Source of the DNA: Flammula alnicola
Lineage: Eukaryota; Basidiomycota; Agaricomycetes; Agaricales; Strophariaceae
Assembly: GCA_015499995.1 (NCBI GenBank)
Contig: JADNRV010000021.1
Coordinates: forward strand, 186,001-250,000
Length of the DNA: 64,000 nucleotides
Direction: 5' to 3'
The notes under the pieces are model-generated. The model saw nothing but the letters and a program-made list of their open reading frames with translations. It had not been told where the DNA came from and made no database searches. A program made the translations under genes and the position numbers. Positions 10,459 to 21,376 of this stretch are shown in pieces (the first letter of the stretch is position 1; each line of letters begins with the position of its first letter).

Positions 10459-12282
10459 TCAGACCATTATGTTCATCCAAGGAAAGAGACGCTCGAACAA
10501 CAGGAAATTTTGATGTTCGGAGAGCCAGTGCGTAAATCCAATTATAGCCGCCTCATACTTGATTCGACTTGCGAGATCAGAGTTTGTCGGGCCCACTCCC
10601 AGCACATCGACCTGGTAGCCGATCAGTGCGAAGAAGAGCTCGGACTCTTCCTTCGGAAGTTTCTTCACGAGGGTATTCAAGGACTGAAGGTATTTTCCTC
10701 GCTGGTGGATTGGCGGAGGTGGGAGAATTTCCTTCATCTTCAAGATCGCTCTCGCTGCCATTTTGTGGATCTCGGAGGTTGCTTCGCTGTATTTTGGAAC
10801 ATCATCCGTGGCAAGATGATACACACGATAGGCCCTATCATATGTGGACGCGAATTCGATTGCACCACTTTTGATACAGTCCAGAACGACATTGATACCG
10901 GAACGAGGGTCTGGCGAAGTCGAAAAACCGCCTGCCGAGACGCTGATATAGTATTCCGAGAGGATACCGGATAGACCACGATAGAGGTATTTCTTTTCAT
11001 GGAAATACGGAGTTGGTGATTGAAGATAGGATTCAACTGTCCTCTGCATAGCGGCCGGTGAAGCGAAAGTGACGTTTCCGTTATCTAGAACATTCAACAG
11101 AACGACGTGGTTCAGCGCAAGGGTTTGTTTCTTTGTGAGCGTAGTGATCTTGAACGTAAACACGTCTTCTTGAGCTGCTGGAGTCACTCGGTAGGCTGCC
11201 AAAGCTCTCATGACAGCTGCGTCGTCTCCGCGAGGCCGAGTAAAGTTGGCATGAGTCGACGACGCTGGAACTGAAGGAATGTCGGTAAGGCTGCTGTTCA
11301 CTACAGCTCCCTGGGACAGTAACGAGGGCATGACTTCTTCGTTGGCGAAAATGGTCTGGCGCAATATGAGTGCTATTTTTGGACTGACGATGAAGAGTCG
11401 GTGTATCGCGGGTTGGCCATCGATCGCCCCTTCCCACAGTCCAAAGGAATTATTGGCGACAACGAATTCTTCGCCTTCTGCAGCCTGCCATATACTCAGG
11501 AACAACATATCGGCCATCGTCGCATAGTCAACTGCAAAAAAGTTATCAATGATATCAGGATCTACTCTTGTTCGCAACATCATTGCAAAGTCCTTCATTC
11601 CATACTTCTCCCACAATGCCTCCGTAGCATTCACCATCTCGTGGTGAGATGTTTCGAGAATATATTTCATCCCGAATAGAAATATGTCATTCTGGGTACG
11701 AAGGCCGTGTTTCTTCTGAAGGAATTTGTAATATTCACGAAGTGGGCCACTTTCTGGATCGTTCTCGTCAAAGTACGACGGGATGAGGGATGTTCGTCGA
11801 TAGTGCATAAGGTAGATGAACTTGCGCACGGTCACCAGCTCTTTCCTCTTCATTGTAACGACATCCCGTTTGGCGTCGATGGCCTGGTGGATACTCCGAA
11901 TAACTCTTGCTGCGTCATTCTCGAGCCGAGATAGGCCCTGCTCCAGATGGTCCACATTCTGCGTATTACGGTGATCACGATACATGTTGACGATACCGTG
12001 GACCTTTCCGACCGGCTGAGGTTCGAATGTCTGATTTGGGATGTCGTACACCAGGATCGTGTCCTTATCGATTCCAGATTTTCGAGCCTTGTGGAAGTTC
12101 TTTTGTCGCTCTTTCTTGTTCCTGTCCGACATCCTTGTTGGGCGCTTATTTTGTGATCGAGAAAAGTAGAGCACGCACCTAGGCTGGATTTGAGCATCTT
12201 GAAAGTAACGAAGAATGAAACGAGGGATGTAGTGTTGATATTGATCTTTAGGTATATTATTTCTGGGTGAATTCGCCGGCAT
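10459..12282 (-). CDS. DUF4238 domain protein, intronless
   Basis: A single open frame of 607 aa runs from the ATG at 12282; an upstream in-frame extension lacks an ATG. The N-terminus has QHYIPRFILRYF, the hallmark of DUF4238 (QHYVPRFYL-type), followed by a basic stretch, YDIPNQTFEPQPVGKV, and a region rich in Arg and aromatic residues (FIYLMHYRRTSLIP). DUF4238 proteins occur in bacteria and fungi and have no established biochemical role. No signal peptide or TM segment is seen, so a soluble intracellular protein is likely. It is the only long intronless gene in a region of multi-exon genes, which leaves open either acquisition from bacteria or retroposition. The family call is firm; the function is unknown. 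Confidence 0.85.
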   Translation of the reverse strand: MPANSPRNNIPKDQYQHYIPRFILRYFQDAQIQPRCVLYFSRSQNKRPTRMSDRNKKERQKNFHKARKSGIDKDTILVYDIPNQTFEPQPVGKVHGIVNMYRDHRNTQNVDHLEQGLSRLENDAARVIRSIHQAIDAKRDVVTMKRKELVTVRKFIYLMHYRRTSLIPSYFDENDPESGPLREYYKFLQKKHGLRTQNDIFLFGMKYILETSHHEMVNATEALWEKYGMKDFAMMLRTRVDPDIIDNFFAVDYATMADMLFLSIWQAAEGEEFVVANNSFGLWEGAIDGQPAIHRLFIVSPKIALILRQTIFANEEVMPSLLSQGAVVNSSLTDIPSVPASSTHANFTRPRGDDAAVMRALAAYRVTPAAQEDVFTFKITTLTKKQTLALNHVVLLNVLDNGNVTFASPAAMQRTVESYLQSPTPYFHEKKYLYRGLSGILSEYYISVSAGGFSTSPDPRSGINVVLDCIKSGAIEFASTYDRAYRVYHLATDDVPKYSEATSEIHKMAARAILKMKEILPPPPIHQRGKYLQSLNTLVKKLPKEESELFFALIGYQVDVLGVGPTNSDLASRIKYEAAIIGFTHWLSEHQNFLLFERLFPWMNIMV

Positions 12283-12911
12283 AATGAATCCGAAAGCAAT
12301 GGGACAGGGCAACGTTGGGGCGACGCGACGTGTTCAACTTCTATGAGGCTGTGCCGCGGGATCTGAAGCGATGTTTAAAAATACGCACTGTGCCGCACTT
12401 TGCCGGGTCTGTTTCAATCTGCAGATCTTGCCACTGCTACTTGGAAAACTGCCACGACTGCCCCATCACAATGATTTATGTATCCTGTTTCTTTCTGCCA
12501 GAGACTAGAGTAGCTCTCTCATTTCTACCACTTCGTCCAAGTCTGGCAGCTCATCGTGAATGGTACTGTGGCCTATCGGAATAGGCGCAGGCCTTCAGAG
12601 CTTCATGGTCTCAACCTTGAACCCACATAGCAGGAGGTTGGGAGACTCTTGGTCAGTACAGCCAGCTCGAGGAAGAAATAGTCGACTTCGAGACTAAGAG
12701 CATAATGGGACAATTCCAGGTAAAGCCAACCTTGAACGCACCATGCTCGATGCCTTCGATGCCCGTTTGGCGGATTGCAACTTAATAAGGTATGACAAAT
12801 GTGAGTATTTAAGAAAACAAATCATGAATATGGAATATGCCCGACCGATAAAGCACATTATATGCAATAAGGTCGTGATACTTTCTATGACAGTTATAAA
12901 TCCGGTACCGG
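12283..12911. other. Intergenic interval, nothing recognised
   Basis: It separates the DUF4238 start from the last exon of ATG15. Short frames only. Confidence 0.5.
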
Positions 12912-14519
12912 TCACGCAGGAAAATCACCAAACTCCCAACTAAAACACTCCTTTCAAAAAGAAAACAACGAAAGTCAGGAAGACAGGGATAAGAGGGATA
13001 TGTCAAAAATACTCACTACGCAATCTACCTCAGCCGCAGCTTTCGGGACGTCTAGGCCCACTTCGACACTAGGAGGCCAAGGGTCTGACAACAACTTCTC
13101 AATGACGTTGACGATGCCGTGCGTGCGGATATCAACCGTCCATGATGCATTGGAAACTGTGTCATATACAATTGATTGCCCTAGGTGGCATCTGCATTGA
13201 AATGTAAAGATTAATCAAATAAAGGCAGAGAAAAATAAAGCAAGCTAACGCTGTCTCCAGGGCATATCCTCCGAGCGCACAGGAAGAGAGCACGCCGTTA
13301 CATGTTCCCATAGCTATGGGATCTGCTGTGTGATAGACATGAGTGACATGATGGGTGGAAGGCTGGTATATATGTGGTCAGGAGGAACAACATGAGCAGA
13401 GACAGTCAAAGCTTACAGGTGACGGCAAATGTAGACGAGTAGCAGCCAGTCTTTCGCCCGGTGCCTCAAACGTTACAACAGGCAAGCCGAAAGTTACACC
13501 AATAAGGCTGGATAGGGCACCTCCCAACGAATGGCCAGTCATCCATATGTTCGCATTAGGACTGAAAAGCATGATAAATGAGAGACAACAATGAAAATGA
13601 GTATGGGTCCTTACTACATATAAGTGACATTGTTATATAAATTCTAGAGCAATAACAGTTCAGCATTGCAATCGTTTAACAAATAAAGGAGGCATACCGT
13701 GCCAATAGGATAAAAAAGACTTTCAGGAATGAGGGAATCTTCCAAACATGTCTGGTCGCACTTCCAGCCACCCCTATAACACCCACACACAGTCGTCCAC
13801 GTCCAATCGATGCGTGCACAACAACAGCTGAAGAGGAGATTATCGTTCAACTTGTCCCTCTTTGCTGTCGTCCCGCCTGACCCAAATACACCTGCGGATG
13901 TACCTTTGATCGATATGACGATAGTTGAGTTATCAGGTGTCGCGAATACATGTCCTCGAAATCCATCTTCCTCTGGTTCCCATCCAAATGGATAAGTCTG
14001 AAAGCAGAGATTAGATTGGGGGAACAGAGAAAAGGTGGAGTAACTTACAATATTCCATCTTCCATTGAGGTCATACCACGCGGGGTCGTCAGGTTCAACA
14101 TACGCATTATTCGTCATCTTCGCCAACTCCAGCAGGGCTTCTCTGTTCTCAACATCTGGACTCATAATTTCATCTTCCTCCCAATCCAACCATTCGTTCT
14201 CGCCAAATCGAAGCGAACGCAGTCGTGCTCGTGAATGCGCAGCAAATGAAGAGGGTCGGTATGTCTTCGCCAATCGGGACCGAACACCATAAGACGACTT
14301 AGTGCTTCCTGTGGGATCGTCCGCTACAGCGAACCTCTTCAGTGCTTGGGGTGATACGTCCGAGAAAATAACATGTGCAGAGGTCGAAGAAACTGCATGT
14401 GCATGCCGCAGTTCAAATCGTAATTGCGGGGTTTCATGAGGTAGTTCGAGAGTTGGCTTGTCCCCATAAAGCCATGAGACTAAAGGGACGAGAAGACTCG
14501 CCGCTGATGCCAATAGCAT
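12912..14519 (-). CDS. ATG15: Autophagic lipase Atg15, seven exons
   Basis: Exons 14519-14049, 13997-13698, 13643-13618 (26 nt), 13561-13417, 13362-13250, 13191-13017 and 12950-12912 keep phase and give about 422 aa. An N-terminal hydrophobic segment ([19 protein letters not shown]) fits the signal anchor of a type II membrane protein. Family blocks follow: [42 protein letters not shown], and the lipase nucleophile elbow GHSLGG with the predicted catalytic Ser at about residue 277. Then come [19 protein letters not shown] (with the likely catalytic Asp) and a late His in RTHGIV. The C-terminus is [13 protein letters not shown]. Atg15 is a vacuolar phospholipase that disintegrates autophagic bodies. 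The ATG at 14519 was chosen because the open frame upstream has no ATG. Confidence 0.92.
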
Positions 14520-14901
14520 CAAGCATAACCAACGGCGGCAGCTGTTTCTGCACAAGATGGTGGTCGTTGCTTATCAAAAGCGTGCACCGACACCGAGCAG
14601 GAGCGGCTGACGGCCCGCGCGATGCATGCCCTTTCTGAGTCACCTCGGGTATTCAACTCTTTGCATCAACGAAGGAGGAAGAATGCGTAAGAATTACTAT
14701 AGAATATACAGGGGGTAAAGTGCTTGGCTCTAGTTTTGCTTTTCTACTCTGTATGCAAGGGGAAAAAATAGAGGAATCGTAGAATAAAGTTGTCTACTCA
14801 AAAAATGATGTCACTGGCAAAATGAACCAGGAATTAACTCATCTCGTAACCATCGCATTATCATGCAAGGAATCTCGAAAGGTAAGGTATTATTGGACGT
14901 T

Positions 14902-17768
14902 TTATGCGGAAAGGTCCAGACTCTCCATGGCCAACCCTAGGGGGTCGGATGGCGGAAGGTTGTTGGTCAGAAGAGCAGATTCTCCACTGGCTCCACTGAC
15001 TCCAGCGCCGAAGAAGACTTCAGGGCTGGTGCAGGCAGCGACGGCGCGTCGCATGTGAGTGGTCAAGAAAGACAAGCCGACTTGGTATGCAGCTATGGAA
15101 GAAATTTGAAATTTGAGTAAGCATGAGTGTAAAGGGGTCGGATCAGGAACGCACAGTTCATCCAACCAAAGCCTTCTCGAGGAACCATCTTGAAATCGAT
15201 TCCTTGATTACCGTACTCAGCATCGACCAGATGCGAGAGCTTCACAGCATCAAACTAGATTCGAGTCAATAAGGTTTATAGGCACATTAAATGATAATTT
15301 AAAACAGACCTTCTCTGGCACGACTCCGTTGAAGTCGACAAAAGCAGTCGTCATCCTAGACAAAAAAGACATGGCGTAAGCAGCAATACTCAAATAAAAG
15401 TGTCGAGCACGAACATGTAGAGGAAACGGTATGCCAGCCTTTGGGCCTCCTCCAAATACCCATAACGCTCCAAACCAACCCATGCCATGATCTGATGCGG
15501 GGGCCTGATGTCAAAGTCAGCTAAAATATCTCTGATGAACAAAACAGTGCATACCAAGCGTATCTGTTCAGAAAAGCGAACAAAATTACCACCTAACAGA
15601 TTAAAACAACAGAGAATTGCTTACGGGTAATCCCATTGTCGATTAGGACGATCCAATGAAATCTTGCCTCGAGATTCCTCTGTTCCAGAAACAAGACCGC
15701 CAAGGACCTCGAACTTCTTTAACGAACGAGAACTACATGTAGAAAAGAAGAACAATTAATCAATACTCAGCACCCATAACAAATCAAGTTAAACGACTTA
15801 CACAAGCTTCCAGCACTGGTCTTCGCTTGCACATCCAGCCCAAAGGGCCCAGAACGCAGTCACACTCTCATACAGTATCTGCTTCTCCGCAACTGTATCA
15901 TAGTCAAAGTACAAGCCCTTGCTCTCGTTCCAAAGGTACTTGTCGATCATGTTCTTCCTGAATTCCGCCCGTTCGAACCACTCCTCGCTATTCTGGAACC
16001 TGCTCTTCGAGCTCTCCCTGTGGGGGTTGGCATATGACTCCACCGACGGAGGGAAAGGCGCCAAAGGGAAGTCCTCCTCGAGGTCCAGCTCGTCGTCGAA
16101 CACCTCGCGAATGGCGGTGCCGATATCCACTTCGTACTTGTATAGCAAGCATTGCAAGTCAATCGTGCCCAGATTCGCACACCGCTTCTCGAATCTGTAC
16201 GTCGTGTCGTGGCCTGATTCGCGAACGGCGCGATCGTGCAAGAAATATTCGTCGAGCGCGGGCTCCTTCAAGGTCCCATCATTGTATTTCTCACTAAACT
16301 CAAGCACAGAGAGACCATGCTTTTCGGCGTACGGTTCGAGGATGTGTGTAAAATGAGTGGCTTCCGTCTCGGGAGGGATACCCAGCCCATCCGGTCGGTA
16401 GCGGGAAAGGCCCGTCTTAGGATCCATCCGAGGCTCCGCCACCCAGATAGTGTGGTACTCCTTGATTGCCGCCTGAATCGCTCGCTTTAGCCAATCGCGG
16501 TTAGAGGCGACGTCGGATCGGTCCAATTGGTTGTAGATTTGTAGCGCCATATCGGTTAGGAATGGTGGCTGAGTCCGACAGAGGTAGTAGCTCCGGCTTC
16601 CATTCAGGATCTTGCCATAGTGCTTAATCTCAAAGATAAAGTGCTCGACCATTCCCTTGGCCATGCTAACCTGGCCATCGACCAGCAGACCAAGGGAAAT
16701 GAAGTAAGAATCCCAGTTGTATAGCTACAAGATGTCGACATTAGTGGATTGATTTGATTATAGCTGAAGCAGGTTTAATTAAGCGTACCTCATTGAAACG
16801 AGCACCAGGTACGATGAACGGAATACCCTTCAACGTCTTACCGCCGGAAACATCGTCCACCTCATTCATTGCCAACGCCAAAAGACCCGGCTTAGAATTC
16901 AAGCTTTTGACGAAAAGGGGATCATCAGGCTTCTCAGGCAGTACTTGAACATCGAGGTTCATGTGGGGTTTTTCCTTCGCCACCTTCCGGTAATATTCAG
17001 CCATGGCCGGTTCTCCGTGGGGCACGTATATACGCGGGTTTACACGCCCCGTCCGGTTTTTAGGGTCAGCCGTAATGATTTCAAGGCCATCACCATCGAT
17101 CCGCCGTGTGAGGGAGTGCCAGAAAGAATTCTTTATCATCCGAGATAAGCGGTCAACAGGGTTCTCCGTCAATCGCGCCTCGTCCAGCACGATACGCTTT
17201 CTGTTGTGGTCGCGAGCAAGTGCGAGCTCTTGCAAAAGGTTCGACAACATGTACGTGCCCTAGTCATTATGACGTAAATAAAATGAACGAATGGAAAACA
17301 TGTAGATAGAGACGCACCCTGATATCAAAGGTCTTGAAGCCATTGCTCGTAGCAGTTCCCAGTGCCATCATCTTTGGGCCAGCATCAGTCACACTAATCT
17401 GGAAGTCGCCGTCCGTATCTTCTTGTTCGAGGACAACGCGAATAGTCTCCTCGACATCTATGAGAAAACGCCGTGGTGGGCCAGAAACAATCTTCTCGTC
17501 ATGGGACAAGCGGCGAGGACGTAAATGCCAGTCTTCTTGAAAGGCGGGGGTCTTCTTGGGATTATAACCATGGAGCTGAGACTGCGCATTGGGTCAGAAC
17601 AACGCGTAATGTGCAAGAAAGAGAGGAAGCTGTTACATGACTGTAGGTTCGAGAACGAGTGTATGCTTCACCCCCTCCATAGTAGGTTGCGGCGTCGACG
17701 TTGACTGGTCGTTGGGCATGCTCGTCGACGAAGGTCACCCCAGGCGGGTGTGTGAGCGTTGGCGCCAT
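14902..17768 (-). CDS. NTH1: Neutral trehalase (GH37), ten exons
   Basis: Exons 17768-17637, 17581-17318, 17259-16789, 16724-15802, 15732-15625, 15563-15555 (9 nt), 15504-15415, 15355-15310, 15254-15155 and 15092-14902 give 777 aa. The enzyme hydrolyses alpha,alpha-trehalose to two glucoses in the cytosol. Trehalase signature 1 spans exons 3-4 ([15 protein letters not shown], about 282-296) and signature 2 spans exons 5-7 (QWDYPYAWPPHQ, about 629-640). The neutral-type calcium-binding loop [13 protein letters not shown] lies near residue 98. RPRRLS at about 65-70 is a PKA-type site like those that control yeast Nth1 through 14-3-3 binding; that control is inferred here. The C-terminal block [20 protein letters not shown] is also typical. 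All exon joins keep frame. Confidence 0.95.
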
Positions 17769-18985
17769 TGAGCTGCTGTGCGAGTGGTAGGAGAAATGTG
17801 GGGTGGGAGATTATGGAAAATGATTGGGGGTGGTTGAACGACACCCAGGGGTTGCGGCGTTTAAGTAAGAGGCTTATTCGGCTATAGATCAGTCATAAAT
17901 ATGATTGCCCCTTCGGAAAATGGGGAGAAAATACCTACATTATAGCACCCACACGTGGCAAGGTTTATGTTTTCCCGGGTATGGGGTGCAACAGCAACAG
18001 TCGGCACGGAAAGCGCGTTGATTTCGTCCAAAGTTGAATGGGTGGCGGAGGCACCTGCTTGGCGGCGGCGAGTCAATCTCTGCTTCAAGTCCTGATGAAA
18101 TGATTGAAATCGTCAGTATCTGATCCATGATAACACATTATCCTGCACAATGAGATAAGTAGGCAGAAACTTACAGTCGAGTCTCTGGGTTTCTAGAGAG
18201 AAATCGGTTTGAGATAGGTATAGTAAAAGATGATGGATGTATCTAGCAAGACATGCAATGAAATTGAATTTACTATATATACCCCAGACGGTGTAGACGG
18301 CCTCGGTCCGCACACCTTCGAATTTCGTCACCTCCGCTGGCCCGAGATTACGGCATAGACACATCTTCCCAGTCCTCGTCGTTCGTGCGTCCAAGATTCC
18401 ATAAAATACCATTGGTACATTTACAAGATTCCTCGGACAAAGTGTTCTCCGATGGGTACCTTTTCCTTCCGAAAAATTAAGACGTCGGTCATTTAATATC
18501 AAGTAACAGCAAGTGCCTTATCCTAGCCTCAAATATACTAGGACAGCGCTGGAAAGGCGCTTATATCATAAAAAAGACAAGCTGCATCACGGCTACAATT
18601 GACCTGGATCGAATGTCCATACAAAGTATGCGCGACAGGGCGGAAGGGCCGGGAAGAGTGTGCAGAGCCGTGAAAGACATGCGAATATTTGTGCTTTCGA
18701 GGTAGATAAGGGGTACATTGATCAGAAAAATCACAAAGTCCCTCCTGGAAGTATCAATATTCTGCTGTGTGTCCAACCTTGTATAACAGACAAGGAACAA
18801 TCTTCGCGCTTTGACCACTTTTTGTGTCGCGGTCACGGTATGAGCCTCATTTTGGGCGCTCACTATTTTTAGCCGCTTTCCCACGATTGACACGTGCTCA
18901 ATCGCGACCTTCGACTCGAGCTCATTGTTGGAAGTGTTCGCCAAAGGCTCTCCAGACATTCTACATCGATCTACCAAAACTTCAC
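17769..18985. promoter_or_regulatory. Divergent intergenic region between NTH1 and the nucleoporin gene
   Basis: About 1.2 kb separates the two start codons. On the NTH1 side an AGGGG/CCCCT element (17847-17851) lies about 80 bp from the ATG and resembles a stress-response element. One 5-bp match is weak evidence. Frames of up to 130 codons on the minus strand (18113-18502, 18561-18977) show no family features and are not called. Confidence 0.35.
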
Positions 18986-20811
18986 ATGGCGTTTGCTACG
19001 AGGTGAGAAAAAATGGGATATATTTCCCGCACATTTCTGACGCGTATTGCTGTATTTTCTAGTACTTCAGCCTTTGGCATGAAGCCCGCCACTACCGGCA
19101 CAAGTTCTCTCTTCGGAAGCACACAACCTCAGCAACAGCAGCAGCAACCCTCGGGTTTTGCAAATGCCCCACCATTAGGCCAAAATCAACCACAAGGCTC
19201 TAATCTCTTCGGTGGCTTCGGCCAAAATCAACAACAAAATCAGCAACAACAAGCGCAACCTTCCGGAGGTCTGTTTGGACAACCCCAGCAGCAGACGCTC
19301 CCTGCCGGGAGCTTGTTTGGCCAACCTCAGCAGCAACAGCAGCAAACCCTGCCTCCAGGTAGTCTGTTCGGCCAACCTCAACAACAGCAGCAGCCTCAGC
19401 AGCAACAACAGCCGCAGGCAGGCCTGTTTGGTGGATCTCTATTCGGAACAAACACGAACACCCAGCAACAGCAGCCTCAGCAAAACCCTTTTGGAGGCTT
19501 TGGAAATCTGGGCGGCAGTACCCAACAACAGCAGCCACAACAGCAGCAGCAGACTGGTCTTTTCGGATCGACCACTGGGAATCCTTTACAAGCACAAGCT
19601 ACGCTGCCCTCGTTTGGGAACATTGGTGGAACGGGTGGGTTTGGCGCGTTGGGCGGAAGCACTCTTTTTGGATCCAGGTCGCAGCAACCTCAACAGCAAC
19701 AGCAACAGCAGCAACCTCAACAACCGTGAGTGGACCCTGATCTCCGTTGATGGTCTAATTTACGATAAGTTTGCTCGAAGATGGACCAATACAGGATTCG
19801 GTGGCATTGGCCAAACTTCGAATCTTGGTGCTTCGATGCAACCGAGTGGTCCTCCTCCTTTCACGAAATCTACGAAATTTAACGATTTGCCGGACAATAT
19901 AAAGCAAGTCTTGGAGAATATCGAGTGAGCGTATTCCATTATTTGCTTTGATGTGAGTTGACATTGGCTTTTTTCAGCTCATTTATCCAAGGCCGTGTTC
20001 AGATATGCAAAGACCTTCAACAACGGAAGCTGGGAGACGAACCAACCAAAGGCAATGAAGCTATCCGAAATCTCCGTAAGGTGGACAATGATAATCTATT
20101 TCGTTTCACCCGTTTCTTTATTTACCCTGTTTACTTTAGGATCTCGTCAACACAGCTACTACCATTCGAAAAGATCTACATATTACGCAAGATCTTAAAG
20201 CTAAAGTTGACCAAGCGGTGGAAGATACCATTGTCGCGACAAGAATTATTGATGGATTCCGAAATCCACAAAGTGGGAACACATACCTCAAGGACCATGC
20301 CGGATTTCCTCTCGAGTTCGTTCATTTCGCTAGACTTTACCCGCTTATTAATATTCCGACTTTCGCAGATATTTTACCCGTGTCGCAGAGCAGATGAAAG
20401 AAAGATTGGCATGGTACAAGTCGACAATTGAGGTTTGCTATTTTTGCTCAATGACCGCCATTGTTTCCTAAATATTCCTTTGCAGCAAATAGAAAGAAAA
20501 TTGGCATCAGCATCCAGCTCTTCCCAGACCCCTCAAAGTACGCGGAACTTGGTATCCCATCCCGTCAAATGTCGAGCCTGACCTTGTCCATCATTTTAGG
20601 TATTTCTGCCACACTTCAGGCCCAACATGCCACGTTCCTTGCCCTTGCCAGCAAAACCGCCGCTGTGGACGCGGAACTGCAGAAGATCAAGAGTCTATAC
20701 ACCCAGTTGTGGCGAGCAAAGACTGGAAGCGTGCGCGATCCTTTTAACGATCTCGGCAAATCCGCGGAAACAGGGGGAGACTTTGGTTTTAGTGGGCTCA
20801 ATGTTCGATAG
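18986..20811 (+). CDS. NUP57: GLFG nucleoporin of the Nup57/Nup54 family, eight exons
   Basis: Exons 18986-19002, 19063-19725, 19781-19924, 19978-20080, 20140-20315, 20369-20432, 20486-20537 and 20600-20811 keep phase and give about 476 aa. The N-terminal half is Gln/Asn-rich with many LFG repeats (GLFG, SLFG, NLFG). This is the disordered part that lines the nuclear pore and binds transport receptors. The C-terminal half has KFNDLPDNIKQVLENI, then helical segments including LEYFTRVAEQMKERLAWYK and LYTQLWRAKTGSVRDPF. These fit Nup54/Nup57, which assembles as a coiled-coil trimer with Nup62/Nsp1 and Nup58/Nup49. The 17-nt first exon encodes MAFAT plus part of the next codon. Intron 3-4 uses a weak GTGGAC donor, the least certain join. 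Confidence 0.88.
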
Positions 20812-21376
20812 TCCGTGTGTGTTGCCATTGGTTATACCCTGTATCGCAGCTTGAGACTGCTGTAATGATGCGATTTCACCTACATGAGCAGAATGAGCAC
20901 TGGTGGAGCAACCATCCCACACTCGGTTTTTTCCTGCCTGCCTGCCTTGCGTGTGGTTTGGAGCTGGGGCCTCAAATGGGGTCACAGGCTCCGATAAATG
21001 TGTCCTATTTAAATTCTGATTTGGGTCTGTGAGTTTAGTTTCCGTTTGGATGGCGTCAGTCAACGACGCCGAGATCATAAGGCAGTGCATTTGACTATGG
21101 AGACTCTAAAGAGCAAGAATTGTAGACGGAGTTGCTGCAGGTTTATTCACATAAAAAATAAGTAAACACCGTCGACACCGGGAGGGGAGATACGCCGTTC
21201 CGCTGAGCCGCTCAGCAATGGAAACAGCTCGAAACGACGTCTCCGGAAGGATAAGTTGACAGGAGTGACTCCCTGCAATGCCCTCAACCTGAGGTAGCCT
21301 GGGCGTCCCAATTCCTTCCAACCTCAAATTGCTATCCCTTACACAATTTATACCCACTGCAAAACCCACCCTTGCT
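20812..21376. other. Intergenic region upstream of the poly-Q gene
   Basis: It holds the 3' region of the nucleoporin gene and the presumed promoter of the next. Short frames only. Confidence 0.45.

Noticed and set aside
18113..18977. Minus-strand frames of about 130-140 codons between NTH1 and the nucleoporin
   Set aside because: No motif, no consistent splice structure, and some begin with non-ATG codons; treated as intergenic.
19175..19662. Long Leu- and Ala-rich minus-strand frames opposite the nucleoporin
   Set aside because: They are shadows of the CAG/CAA repeats on the coding strand.
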